From assembly GCA_008694505.1 (NCBI GenBank), contig VZDJ01000116.1:16144781-16208780 (forward strand): a stretch of DNA of 64,000 bases, given 5' to 3'. This stretch comes from Cyanoderma ruficeps (Eukaryota > Chordata > Aves > Passeriformes > Timaliidae). The notes below the pieces were generated by a model. It saw nothing but the letters and a program-made list of their open reading frames with translations. It did not search any database and was not told the DNA's origin. Below, in pieces: positions 1-13,184 of the stretch; the stretch's first letter is position 1; each line of letters starts with the position of its first letter. A program made the position numbers and the translations under genes.

Positions 1-1009
1 TACTTTTACTTTAGAGCCCTCAGCAATGGGAAAGATGTTTTTTCTTCAAACCCGCTTGAATAGTACTGGTGAGATAGACACCAGTAATTCAGCAGTTTAA
101 AATCAATGTGCTGCAGCAATTTACTTGTACCATGATGTATGCCCAGGAGGATGGAAAAAGTGATAACCTCACGGTAAATGGCAGATTCTGACAATAAACA
201 AAAGTGTTATGGTTATTTTGAGAGAGAAGTTTTTCCTCACCCAACCTAAGTAATTTTTAAATAAAAGCACCGCACTAGTATGGCATTAATACTATGTAAA
301 TATATTTCTCTCCGGCAGAAAATTAAAAGACCATCTTCAATAGTGAGATACATTTTGAATAGTGAAGTATAACATTTAAGATTAAATAACCACTTATTTG
401 GATCCATGTTGTGTTTGAAAAGGAGAAAGGATGTGGGAAGAATTAAACAGGTTGCGACAGGCTATGGAAAGCATAGACTACATATAGAGATGAGCAATTC
501 TAAAAGAAATATGTACTGCTGGCTGTTTGACCAATATACTGCAGAGCTACTGAAAAAGAGAGGGCAAAAACATAGGGCTTTTTTAAAATATAGATGATAG
601 ATGCAAAGATGGAGAATAAAATCGACAGGCTGAAGTTGAAATGGAAAAATTGAAGGTCAGGTTTAGAGGACCAAGAAAAGTTTTTATTTCTTTCGTATTG
701 CTTTTTCTTCTTTTACTTATTGATCTTGATACAAGAAAATATATCATTTGAAACTCATCTGGCAAAGTGGGGCAAGACCATTTTTATTAAGAGGATTACT
801 AACCTAATGAGCAAGGCTTTGATCTTTAGGGTTTGATTTCATTTTGAAACACCAGTACACACATGCTCACAGTGTGGGAGACAAACAGGAGTTAGAAATC
901 TGTGTATGGCTGCAAAGCTCAGCATTTCTGGAAGCAGAGGGATACAGTACTGTGATGGAAAGACACAAGCCTTATATCTAAAACCTAAAGCAAAAGTAAA
1001 TTAGGATTC
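1..1009. other. Noncoding, no recognised feature
   Basis: AT-rich sequence with only short chance open frames. The part after about 850 may belong to the following CR1 relic, but I could not align it. Confidence 0.6.
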
Positions 1010-1770
1010 AGTCAGGGAAGTGGCAGACAAGACCTCTCAGAAGGGTACCCAGAAGGGCAACAGGCCCAGGAGATCTGGTTGATCTTGAGGACAACCTCTT
1101 TAGAGCAGAACAGAGTATCCTGACAGGCAGGAAGACAAGGGTGTCTGCTAAGGGAGATGAGGAATTCCTGAAAGGGCTCCAGCACAACAGGTACATACAG
1201 GGAGCAAACATGGAGACAGGCTACCCAGAAGAAGCACAGAAATATGTCCTGGGCATGCAGGGCCAGAACCAGGCGTGCCAAATATTCACTGGGATCAAAA
1301 CCGGTGAGGAATGTGGAGGGCAGCAAGGAAAACCACACATATTTATTGGAAGGCTAAGGAAAACAAGGCTGCTTTGTCCTAGGGACAAAGGATACAGCAA
1401 AACCTGAACTGCTCAGTACCTTCTGTGTCTTAGTCTTCACTGCCAAGGTTTTCTTTTGGACCTTCAGCCCTAACTCACTTGCAGCAGGGTTCCTACAGAA
1501 AATAAAACTTGAGTTGTGGTCCGCTTGAGCCAACTGAACAGAACATGAGGCTGTGAAGCTGGTAGGACACTCCCAAGTGCTGAGAGAGCTGGTTGTCACA
1601 GAGTGAATTATTGTCACCTTTGACAGCTTGTGACAGTCAGGGAGATCCCTGGTGATGGGATAAAGGAAGATGTCACTCACATTCGAGAAGAGTGAGAAGG
1701 GGAATCCAGGAAACTACAGGTTTGCTGGTTTGTATTTGTTCATTGCTGCTGAGCAAAAAGTCAATTTAAA
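1010..1770 (+). mobile_element. Decayed CR1 LINE, ORF2 linker to early reverse transcriptase
   Basis: Conceptual translation with frameshifts and stops recalls CR1 ORF2. Near 1215-1300 one frame reads QATQKKHRN followed by an arginine/lysine-rich segment, like the CR1 endonuclease-RT linker. Near 1415-1450 LLSTFCVLVFTAKVF resembles the CR1 block FNAFFASVFTAK. Near 1700-1720 NPGNYR matches the start of the RT domain (DPGNYRPVSL). The copy is truncated at both ends and old. Family recognition is from memory of CR1 consensus sequences; boundaries are approximate. Confidence 0.6.
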
Positions 1771-3689
1771 GTTTAATCAAACTATCTTTGCTTTTTAGGA
1801 GTTAAAATTAAATCAGTGTTTTCTTTCATAAACTACATGTGAGAATACCCTGTCACCAACTGAATTCTGCCATCAAAGTCTCAGTAGAAACGTTTTAATA
1901 TTCTGCACATTAACACAGAATTAATTCTCATCTCCTGTATACAACAGCCAAATATTTGTGCATCTTGCATATTGGAACACAGACTAATTGGACAAAGGAG
2001 TCATCTTTTCCTGTAGATACTGAAAAAAACCGTTGAGTGGAACAGAGTGAAGAATGAAGTTGGTCTCCTCAGAGCATACAGTTTACATACTATATATTTT
2101 TTACCTTTTCCCCCAGCAAGTCTGTTTTCTATTTCGCTACATTCTTGTCTGCTTTGTTGAAACAGCTGTATCTCCCCTACACAGTATGAGTGAAGATCAC
2201 AAATAATATTTGTACAGCAATTTTTGACTACTGTACAAAGAGAAATAATTTCCCTCTTAATTGTCTTTTTCTTTCTATACATAGAGTGCATTCATTATTT
2301 TTAAAGTGGTGATGACGCTCTGAAAGCCCACCGGAGTGAAAATGTACATTTTTCTATTATTAATTGCATGAAGAGTCTTACTTGCAATGATTTTTCTTGC
2401 ACTTAAAAGTATAAAAAGCCTTTTTTGCTTTATAACAAAGTACTTGGTACCATCATTTCTGCTAATCTGGGCATATCTTCGACTAACTGGTGTGCCTGGA
2501 ACACAAGAGCAGCTGAGATGGGTCAGAACTCTTAAGAGTCACCTAGCACTCAGTCTTGTCTTAGTCATGGTCACTACAGATACTTTGGAAAGGGTGCCAC
2601 TTGAGAGTTATTATTCTTGCAATACATACTCCCAACTTTCATATATCTGTGGTTTAGAGACTTCCTGAGTTTGAGGTTGCATCACTCTAATTGTGCTTTA
2701 TAGCTTTGGTGCATTTTCTTCCATCACTGTATTAATTACCTTATGAACCCATTAAAAAATTTGCAATTACTAAGTGCAGCTACAATGAGTTCCAAAGTTA
2801 AATTACCTGTTATGAGAAACAGAGTCTCTTTTGTCCATTTTGGGTCTTCTGCCAGACAATTTTATCAGGCCTCCCTGAAGGTCACTATTTATTACTACTC
2901 CTCTTGTCATTTTCTTCTCAAAGCAGTCGTATGGACGCTGCAATCTGTTAGCTCCTCACACATAATCCTCCTGTATTCAGAACTTCCTCAAGCTCTTTTT
3001 TTTTTATAAGCATGAATGCAAAAATATCCATTTAGCTCTTTTTCTGTCATACTTATTTTTTTTTTTTGTCCACATGAGATGCCTGCATTCATTAATCCTT
3101 GCCATCCTTCCCACATCTCCAGCAGATGTGCAGCCTTGTCACCATTCCCAGCTGGGTCATATAGTACTGCTATTATACTTTTTGTCTGTTGGTATGGAAT
3201 TTCAGTCCACAGGGATGGTGCATAACTGATGGGCAAATTTTAAAGGCATGCCACTTTTGTTACTTAGTATAATATGTACACATCACTGACATGATCCATT
3301 GCTATTATGGTAATGCTTCTGTGCCTGCAGTATTTCATGCAGATGACAGAGGCCTACTAATCAAAATAACATCTATTCTAAGAATGAAAACCACTGTAAA
3401 TCGATTTGCACATTTCCTGTTAACATCAGTAAATTATGCAAAGAAGTAATTATTTTATGGCCTTTGATACAGAAACAGACATAATTGCTTTCCTAGAGTA
3501 ATTTAAAGCTTCTCTCCCCTACCAAAGTAATACAGGGTCCCACTTGGTATTGTGGGACAGTAGTTTGCTTTTTGCAGCCTCTGATATAGCAGGAAATATT
3601 TTATATGGGTTGAAAGGGACTGCACAAGTTAACGAATGGGAAAACGGGGAAAAACTTTGAAGTCCATCAAGGATTTCTAAACATCTAAA

Positions 3690-3850
3690 CATCTAACCCT
3701 GATGTCTGCTTCAGAAGGGCCCTGAGCTGCAAGCAGCTAGAGGGTCTTAGAGGGAAATATCCTTGTCTGACACTGTTTCCTAGGCATCTGCTTTCCCTGG
3801 GCAGTGTGAGACAGCCATGGAACTTTGATCTGACCTAGTGCAACCGCTCT
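3690..3850 (+). mobile_element. Old CR1 3' UTR fragment
   Basis: Around 3783-3845 the order of blocks follows an old CR1 3' end: a CATCTGCTtt block, then AGACAG, then ggaactttgatctgacctag, corresponding to the CR1 block 'gatggacctttggtctgaccc'. No ORF remains and the 5' limit is uncertain. Confidence 0.5.
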
Positions 3851-4209
3851 CATGTCCATGGATTTAAGTGACAACTTGAAAATAAGGCTGACCAGTTTCT
3901 AAAAGACATATAGTTGTATAAAATATGACTGCAAATTCTACTAGCAGGTATAATCTGAAGTGTATTTTTGTGGGACTCTAAGTGGTGGTTATAGTTAGAG
4001 TTTGCAAATACACATTATTTACTTGCAGATTTTTGCATATTTCCATCCCAGGCTTGCTTCCACAGACTTTCATTGTCCTCTAACTTCTTCTAGGGACATG
4101 ATGCTTTCACAGTTGTAGAAAAAGAATTTACTGTTGGGCTAATGCCAGATGGAGCTTGGAAAGTCCCGAGTCTTAAACATCTGCTCCTTTAAACTAAAAT
4201 TGGATGTAT

Positions 4210-4266
4210 TTTCAGCTTAATGAGCTGAAAGGCAGATTTGTGATAGATTTGTAATATCTATCACAA
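4210..4266. repeat. Two adjacent short inverted repeats
   Basis: An 8-bp stem pairs 4210-4217 with 4223-4230 (loop of 5). Directly after it, an 11-bp perfect stem pairs 4238-4248 (ttgtgatagat) with 4256-4266 (loop of 7). Both stems are too short for a microRNA precursor. Confidence 0.8.
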
Positions 4267-6299
4267 TATAAAAATTGAGAGTATCTGATGAGCAGGTGCT
4301 GGAACTCAATCTTTTTGATTCCAAATCCTCATCAGAATAGAGGGAAAAATTCTTAATAAGATGGAAAGATACCTGTGAGAGAGGATGAAGCAATTCAAAC
4401 CTGTTGCCTTACTCTAAATTTATAAGTGAGAATATCAAAGGGTTACATAAATATAAATTTAATCTCACAAAAGCTAATGAACATGATTATAGCTGTTCTG
4501 CAGATGGGTGGAAGGCTTCTGCTGTGAGTGGGATATATGTTAAAAATCCCAGCTGTTGCTTCTGTATTTCACATGATACTATAAAAGCTTACAAAAAACT
4601 AAGTCTGTTTTAGCTTCAGTGGGTATGTGTATTTACTTTTCCTAGCTAAAGGGTTATGCGACAGTTCAATGCTCATTTTTTGGAAACCTGTGGCTGTAGC
4701 AGAAGAAAGAATTGGAAAATAATTTTCACAGAGGAAAGTAACTTATTACAGTTTAAATAATTTAGATCCTCAGCTTATGAGTAAAGAAAAGCATTGGATT
4801 CAAGAAGGGATGTGTAATATCTCTTAATGATATCTGATATGTCACTTGTGTATACATCTATTTATTTGTGTAAACATTCATTCATTTGATTCAGAATTTC
4901 TTTAGACAAACATATGGCTCATCATACATACTTACAGTTCTGTGCTTGACTTAATGAATTCACACAGATTTGATTCTCTCTTTGAGCAAATAACTTGTGA
5001 TGTTTCTAAGGAATGGCACATCTGCACTGGAGATCTGAAAACTCACGTAAAAGGATACAATTTTGCACCATGAGTGCAGCTGAGGGACGTGGTCAAAATC
5101 TGATGAAAATGTTAGCCATGAAAACATATCCTTATAAGCTTTCTTTCAGGACTTTCTTTTTCCAAATTCACTTGACATTTCTGCTACCTGATGGAGAAGA
5201 GTACAGTCTTTCCCAAATACTTTGAGCAATTGCTGTGCAAACATAATCTTTGTAGCTGCTTGTCTGCAGCACACAAGTACCAGCTACAAAATAAATTTAA
5301 TTCAGCTGACGAGAATCCACTCCAGACCACTGTAACATATTTAAACAAAGCAGTTCTAAAACACACCGAGAACAAAACATACCTCTGTTTAGTGCCCCAT
5401 ACACACATTTTGAATTATTTTTATATGTAGGAAGAAATTTATCAGTTGCGCTGGAAAACGTTACTTTAAATAAACACCATAAAAGCCTCAACAGTGCTGC
5501 CCCAGAAATACTTCACTTGATATTTTAGACATATATAAGAAAATTTAGGGCCTCATGTGTTACTGTACAAAATATTATTGTTCTGTTTGTGTCATGTTGC
5601 CTGGTTTGTGACTGCTCCATGGAGGGTACAGCCATACATAGTTCTCAGAGACACCAGAATCCATGGGTGTCAGGGCATTAGGTGCTAAACAACAACAGAA
5701 TGAGAAAGTGACATCACCTTTGTGCTAAATTGATGTTACACAATGTGTTAAAAAGGAGACAACTAGAGATTCGTTTAATAAATTATCTCCTTATAGGACT
5801 CTGAAGAGTTCTATCCTTTGTTATAAAATGCACACAATCTGGGTGACAGGCAGAAACTGAAGTGATACTCATAAAAATCTCAATGTAAGAAGCTGCAGCA
5901 AAAAATGGTGTTGATTCTTGTGTGATTTGCATTCTGAATTTTATTCACAATAAGTGTATAAACTGAATTTTAAATAAAACATACCTAGCAATTAAGAGAC
6001 CTAACTTGAGCTTTAGATGATATTTGATGTGGTTTAAGCAAATAAGGAGAAATTTTCCCTGAACATCTATACCAAAGGCCCATTCCCATTATGCCCAGGA
6101 GCCAGGACATCTACTGGAGTTTAGTTTGAAGAAGCTGATGGAAAATTTGTCTTTTTTCTTGTGAAGGAAAAATAAACAAGGATACCTATAGGTGTGTGTA
6201 ACCTGTATAATCCCAGGGCACTTTCTTCCTCTTCATGTTGCTTTGTCTCTGCTTTAGTGTTGTGATGTTTTGCTCTGTGTGCTTTGCTCTCTGCATGCC

Positions 6300-6592
6300 C
6301 TGCTTGCACTCCCTTGCATCCCAGGCAAGGAAGGGAGTCCAGTTCAGAGCCCCTTCCAGTTCAGCCTTGAATGTTTCCAAGAATGGGGCATCCACTACCT
6401 CTCTGGGCAACCTGTGCCAGTGTTTCATTACCCTTCTAATGAAAAAGCATTTCTTCCTTTAATCTAGTCTGAATCTACCCTCTTTTAATTTTAAACCATT
6501 ATCCTTTGTCCTATTTCAACAGGCCCTACTAAAAATTCTGTCCCTATCTTTCTTATAAACTCTTTTAGTTACTGGAAGGAAATATCTAGATA
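6300..6592 (-). mobile_element. CR1 LINE 3' fragment (avian type)
   Basis: On the minus strand, blocks from about 6580 downward follow the avian CR1 order: ttataagaaagatagggac, aggacaaaggataatgg, agagggtagattcagac, ggttgcccagagaggt. The C-terminus of ORF2 is still readable as HRLPREVVDAPFLETFKAEL (6420-6360). Similarity weakens below about 6340, where the usual 3' UTR appears deleted or rearranged. This is the clearest and youngest-looking CR1 copy in the window and the main support for an avian or reptilian source. Confidence 0.85.
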
Positions 6593-9500
6593 TTAACTAG
6601 GAAGAAAGATTTAATATAAAGCTTCAGTCCTCTGCCTTCCTACAGTCCAGTACATTGAAGCTCAGGTCTTAGTGTTCTCCACAGCAGAGAAGCCAGAAAA
6701 GAAGCTACTCAGGGCTGCAGGATAAAAATTTCTCCCCGGAAGGAAGGACAGAGCAGAGACAGGTTGGAACATTTCTTCTGCATCTGTTTCTGTTGTACAA
6801 ATAAACATAAACAGAAAAAATAACAACAAGAGGAAGTGAAACCAAAATTAAAAACTCTTACAAACTTTTCTCCCCCTGGGGAGGCACTGAGTGGACAAAC
6901 AACATGAGACAGAAGTGGGCATGCTGGATTTTTCACACTCCCCTCATGTGGCTCAGAAAGGATCTTCTTAAGTTATGATTCCAAGCATGATATAGGAAAC
7001 CGTACAGAAAATAACAGAGGATAAACAGTTTCCTGCCTGTATAACTGCATTTCGCTGCCAATTTTGTACCGGATGGTTATACACAGATGCTGCAAGAATT
7101 TGGCCCCAAAACCAGGTTTTTTGCCAGTTGTAACAACTGAAGAATTAGATCAACTTCTGTACTGTGCCATAAAATGAACAATGACAGTTGTAACACTGTA
7201 TCTTACAGATTCTTCCATGTGTTCATTATTTTTTGACCAATGAATGTAAATATTAAAATGCTGTGATATTTTTAAACTTGGCTTTAGAATACTAGAGTGG
7301 CTCTGTGGGAAAATAATTTGTCCCTGGCTGTGTAACAATCACTTTCCACCAGTCAAAGCTCAGGCTACAATCTGTTTCTAATTAATCAGGAAGACAAGAC
7401 AGGGTGAGTCTTGTACTGAGACAATATCATACGTAGTGGACTGACTGTAAAGCCTGCCAGATGAAGATGTGTTTAGTGCACTAAAAGGAACAATCTAATT
7501 ATCAGTTTAGTGCTTGAGTCTTAAATTCTTCTGAAAAAACAACGCACGTTAAACGTAGCAAATAATCTGGATACAGTGAAATCATGTAGTGTAAAACAGT
7601 GATGCCTAGGCCAAACCAGAAAATTTAGAATTTTAACATAAAATTTCTAATTCTTCCAAAAGCCCTGCAGAGTACAGGAAATTCAAAAATGTTGACACAT
7701 TGCTCAAAGCTAAATGTTTGACAATTCACCTTCAGTAACTCTTGGAGCTGACAAGAGTAAAAATAATTTTTACAGTGTATGGAGTAAAATATATAAGGCT
7801 CCAAAATATAGTGAAAATAAAGAATTTTTAAAAGAATAGTTTGTGAAAAGCCACTTCTATTTTTCAGCCAGCAGTAGTTTTTAGCTGCTGAAGAGATCTC
7901 CCTCTTGCAAGCCTTACTGATGCAGATGGCTCATCTAAAGTAAGGGGAAGCATTCATCTACCAGCTATGTGCAGGGGCAGATCATAAGAGAGAAAAATGG
8001 TTTACTTTAGAAAATGGGAGTAATGGAAAGTCTGTCCAAGTTCACTTTCATTTTGCTCTTTTTCCTTTTATTTCTGATGTAAGGAGCATTGTAGTGAGTG
8101 CTGTGTGTCATTGCTCTTTGGGATGCTGGAAATAGAATAGGAATTGTTCCAGCAACAGAGCTTAGAAATTATAGTGAGTGTGTTTGCGAAAGAGGAGTTA
8201 TGTCTGTTTATTATTCTGTCTTCTTTTGAAGAAGAACAGAGCTGTCCTATAATCTCTTAAACTCTTTTCAAGCTCTTTCCAGAAAAGTATTTCTGATTTT
8301 CTTGTAAATATGAAGTCCAGGGTACTGTTTCTGTACTTAAAACAAAATAATGGTCTGTTATTTCTAGATGGAGAAAGTAGTGAAATGACCTGGAGGCTTG
8401 TTTAATTTCTGCCCATGCTATAACTCAGTGGTGTCAGACAAAGCAATATTCCAGGCCCATGGGTTTAGCTGGATGGTTGATATTGCATTGCTGATTAAAA
8501 TCACAGATGACAGGAAAGCCTACAGGTTGTTCCGTGTACCAGCAACAGTCAGAGACTTCAGCTGACTTCTACATATTAAGTAGTTCATGTGAGTGGGTGG
8601 GCTTTGTGGGCAGAAACTCTCCCAGGCCTGAGATCTCACTTGATAATCTGGCTCCGGATATAAAAATGTTAGCCATTGGAAACTTAATTCAGCAAGGGAC
8701 TTTTAATTTTCTTTCTAGCCTTCCATCTGTGAAGCACATACCCTTTTCCTCCCATCCCTAATGGTCTAATTCCTTATCAGCATAATACACAAAACAGATT
8801 TGTTTTGCAAGATTTCCAATAATTGACGTGAGCACATGAACAATAAATATCCTAATTAGACCATTCAGATCTGTTTTAAGTTTTGGTATGCCTTAACTTC
8901 CCATTTTGCTGCACTCTGACCAGAATTAGTTTGTTTTCTTAGGGGATAGGAATTTTTGTGGAAATCCTCATTGCATTGACTATAAGGATAGTTTTATGCT
9001 GTGGGATTTTACTATTTGCCCCTCAACCTGTGGTGCAGTGTACCTAGTCCGCATTCGATCTATAGAAGTGTGAAGAACAGTAATAGCAATTCAGAGGGAA
9101 AAGGTACTTGTATCTGAACAAGGCAAGTAAGACCATAGCTGGTAGATGAATGCTCCTTGAAAATACCTGGCCTCAGAACTCTTGCAAGACAAACCTTTAC
9201 TGAATATATCACGAGTTAAAAAAATAACAAGACAAAACACCATCATCAAGGAAGGTGAACCAAGGAAGCAGAGAGGTCTTCTTTCCACCCACATTAACTA
9301 TTCTCCTGTGTAAGCTAATAGTGGAAATTATAGTTACCAAATGCTGGGTAAATTTGTCCCAGATTTATGGATTTAAAGTCACATCTCAGCATTAAAAGAA
9401 ATTAATACAAGTCCTTGAAATTAATCTTATCTTTAAAATTTATCAGTGGTATACTTAAAATGGTTCTGTAAATTCATTAGGCTGTACTGGTATGAGTGCT

Positions 9501-12500
9501 TCTATGCATGATAATCTGTTGTTTATGTAAATAGAAAAGAGATTTCATAGCTTATTTTTACTCTGTCCTTTAAAGTAAAGATATAAAGAACCATTTTAGG
9601 GATTCTAAATTTACTCACTGAAGCCCAAGGAAATCCTGTGATGTACTGTCGTAACCTTTCTTGAAAATGGGAAAACCTGTAGAAGATTCTGGTGTCTTCT
9701 CAATAAAGTTTCTGACCAAACATGCTAGGGATTCAGTAATGCAAAAAGAAAAGAACATGTCTGCAATTATTCTGTAATGATTTCAACATGAGCATTATAA
9801 GCTAAAATCTCACTTTTCAGTGTGAACCAGTTTTACCTGCTCTCAAAGACCACACACACCGAACACACTGGTCTTTAAGCACACTACAAACAGTATTTTT
9901 GGTCTGCATGTTGTTTCCATCTGAAGTAGTCCAGCTAAAGGACAAGTGGCATAATACCTTGAGTCCTTCTTGCATTCACACAACAGTGAATTACTTGAAG
10001 ACTGAACTTTGAGCTAGATTCCTTCGAGCCTTTGTAAGCAGTGATCTTATATTGCTCACAGAGTTCCCACTGTGGACTCCTTTGCAGGAAAGTTGAACAG
10101 TAATGCCATGTGAAAACTCACTGACCAATGGGGTAATGTCCCATTAAACTAAATGACATCAGAAACATGATTAAAACACCTAAAGCCACCAAGATTCTGG
10201 TCATTTAGGAAAACCAGAAGTTAATCAATTGTGCTGAACGTTCATGTTCTTATTTTTGATTATGGCAAGATACTAAAACAAATATTTTGGGAGTCTCTGA
10301 ATTATTTCATGAGGACCATGTATCTATTAAACATTATAATTAGATGTTCATGCCTAATTGCAGAAGAGAAAATGTGTTAAACCTATGGATGTACAGACTC
10401 TGGAAGGGGTGCCTTAACTCTTATCCCTTCATCTTTTGATGCAAAGCTACCTGGATTTTCCAATCCATCAGCAAACATCACTGCATTACTGCTCATCCTT
10501 TGCAAGTTACAAAGGCTAAATCTAAGGAATTATTGTGATTTTTTGCCTTAATGATATTTCTGCCAGCCTAAGCAGATCCAAGAAATGGAAAGATTTCATA
10601 TGTTTTGAGCTCAAGCAGGCAGGAATACACATTTCCTCTAGATGCTGTTATAAAGCTTTTGCTTTATATTCAGTTATACCTGCAGAGTTGCCCAAATGCT
10701 ACTTCTCAGTGTCTATCAAAATTGAAGAAGTGCCTCACAGGTTTGATTTCCTCAGTGAGTTAATTAGCATTTGGAGACTAACAGACATTTAGCAGTGGAA
10801 CACAGTATTGAGATAAAAACCATCTATTTCTTTTGGAACAGAGGAAAAGAGAGACAGAACCTGCATACATAAGAATGGTAAGTAGTATTTCAACCACTAC
10901 TAATAAAATTGGGTAAAAGATAGACAACAGAAGAGTTTCAGAACGAGTGGGATGTGTAGTACTCACTCTCAATGTCAACAGATTTGTGTGCTGTAATTAA
11001 AAAGTGATAAACCAAGGTCTATGAAGCTTTCTGTTGAGAACATTTCACATTCAGTGGTGCATTTGGGGAATAAATTCAGAGCAAGCCATGCATGGAAGTC
11101 TTCAGGGCATGATTTATGGCTGTCCTCATGGCAGTCTCTGCACATGAGCAAAAAGGGTGCTAAGCCCATCTTCCTCAGTTGTGTTTAGATGCAATTAGTA
11201 AGTAATGTTCACATGCCTAGTCTTGTTTTACAAACCTAGTTACTATGCAAATAGGGTTAAGCTCTGGAAAATGCTTTGCTATTCTCACTCCTGATTGCCA
11301 TCATTTGTAACTCAATAAGCAAATCATAAGTAGTGGAAAAAAAACATCTCCCTCTATACTGAAGGATGTTCAAATTTATCTTCTTAAATCACTGTTATCC
11401 ATCTGGAAAACAAGTAAATTCTGATCAGTCCATCAGACATATTTAGTAACATCTGTTTGTTGCAGACATTTCAGATCTTAAGAAGTTACGGCAAGAGTTT
11501 GCTTATTCACATAAACACGCTCCTTCCACGTTGGTTAATATGCCTGGATGCTTGAGAGTCTGACAAAACTTCAATTGAAACCAAACAAAAATTTTTCATT
11601 ACCTCCATTGGAAAATTAATTAGGCACTTGGCCTGCAAATAACATGGATCTAGACATAATCAGTCATATTTTTCTTCAAATTGCTATTTACCTTGTCCTG
11701 TGACTAACTTTTAAATTACTTGAGAAACAATATTTGAAAAGGTTGTGATATAATAAGCCAGACTATTGACATTTTTCTGGAACGTTATTGAGTTCAGTGG
11801 TTTTCAATTAAGAGTATGATCTATACCAGCTCAGTAAATACACTGAGTCACATACGTTAGGAGATTATTTAAGTAGAATGCAGTGAACACCCAATAGAAA
11901 GGGTGTCCTCTTGACACCAAAATGGGGTGCAGAGATTTAAGAGCCTATCTTAGGACACACCAAATACATACACACAAGCAAATAAGAACAGTGACATAGA
12001 TCAGTCATCCAAACTTTTCCTTAAGTAGATATTACTGCAAATCTAGCCATTCTCCTCCTCAGTTCCTTCTGTAACTTGCCATGCACTTCACCATTTGCCC
12101 CCACCCAAAAGAAACCAGACAACTCCTGCATAGAGCAACACAACAAAAATAATTAAATTCTAATGTTTAATAGCTCATTGGTATTTGGAAACTTCATTCA
12201 TGAACTGCTGATAGAACCATGTCCTGAGCCATGAATGGCACAGAAGGGCTGGAGGGAAGAGGAATGGATGTCTGAGTTTACTACAACAAATCTCTGCTCC
12301 ACACGTCCTTCATTGGCAGAAGGACACCAAACAGCCCTGCCAATACAATCCTTACCCACCCTGAAGTGCCAGCCTGAGCTCAGGTTCAAGGGACAGCTCT
12401 TAAACCATCTTGAGAAACAAGAAATATCCAGAAAAAGAAGATAAAGTCATTCATGGGTATAATGCAAAACAACACTACTTTCTTTCTCGAGAAGAGCAAA

Positions 12501-13119
12501 ATTTAATTTATGTTGTCAGTGTAAGAAAACCTTGCATAACAAAGAAGAATACACCACTACTTGTCCCTGTCAGAGCTGTTTGCAGTCTGGACACCAGAAC
12601 AGAGAGAGAGGCAGAGGTGGCATTCTTGGGAAACATCTGTCCTAGATGACTGGGCTTGTTGTCTAGTGCAGCCCTCTCTGAGTTAGTTAGCTGCAACGTA
12701 ACATGCATCCATCTCCAAACTGGAACCTACCAAAAGGCATCAATTGTATACAATCCATAGTTGTTTGTTGTTGGTAGGGGTTTATTTATGTTTTAATACT
12801 GTCAAATCATTAACAAAAAATATTAAACCATCATGCATTCCAAGTCAATATTGAAATTCAGAGAAAATATCACCTGCTTCTGCAGCTTGTCATTTGGAAA
12901 AAATAACACACAATCCACGAACCAAGCAGCATAACCAAAATTATAAATCAGTAAGACTGAAATCCCCACAGCATCATCTTTCTGTCAGCCTTTTCCCAAG
13001 ACTTACAGTTGTGAGATGTGTTCCAGAGAAGTAACACAAAATGCTCCAACAAAAAAAACCAAAATGCAGTTATTCCACCTAAAAGCTCGAATATGTTTTT
13101 CTTCTTTCTAAAATACTGC

Positions 13120-13184
13120 TCATATGTGTGTGTATATGTGTATACAGCCATTGACAAACACACACACACACACACATATATATC
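13120..13184. repeat. TG/CA and TA dinucleotide microsatellite
   Basis: An interrupted TG run (about 13122-13142) is followed after a short spacer by a CA run (about 13157-13176) and a TA run to 13184. The TG and CA runs are complementary and could fold back on each other. Confidence 0.9.

Larger units (their letters stand above)
1771..6299. other. Noncoding, apart from the old CR1 tail and small hairpins
   Basis: Outside the CR1 fragment at 3690-3850 and the inverted repeats at 4210-4266, I see nothing but AT-rich unique sequence. Longest open frames are under 100 codons, without domains. Confidence 0.6.

Noticed and set aside
1008..1338. Minus-strand open frames of 67 and 108 codons
   Set aside because: They lie antisense to the CR1 ORF2 relic and have no independent support.
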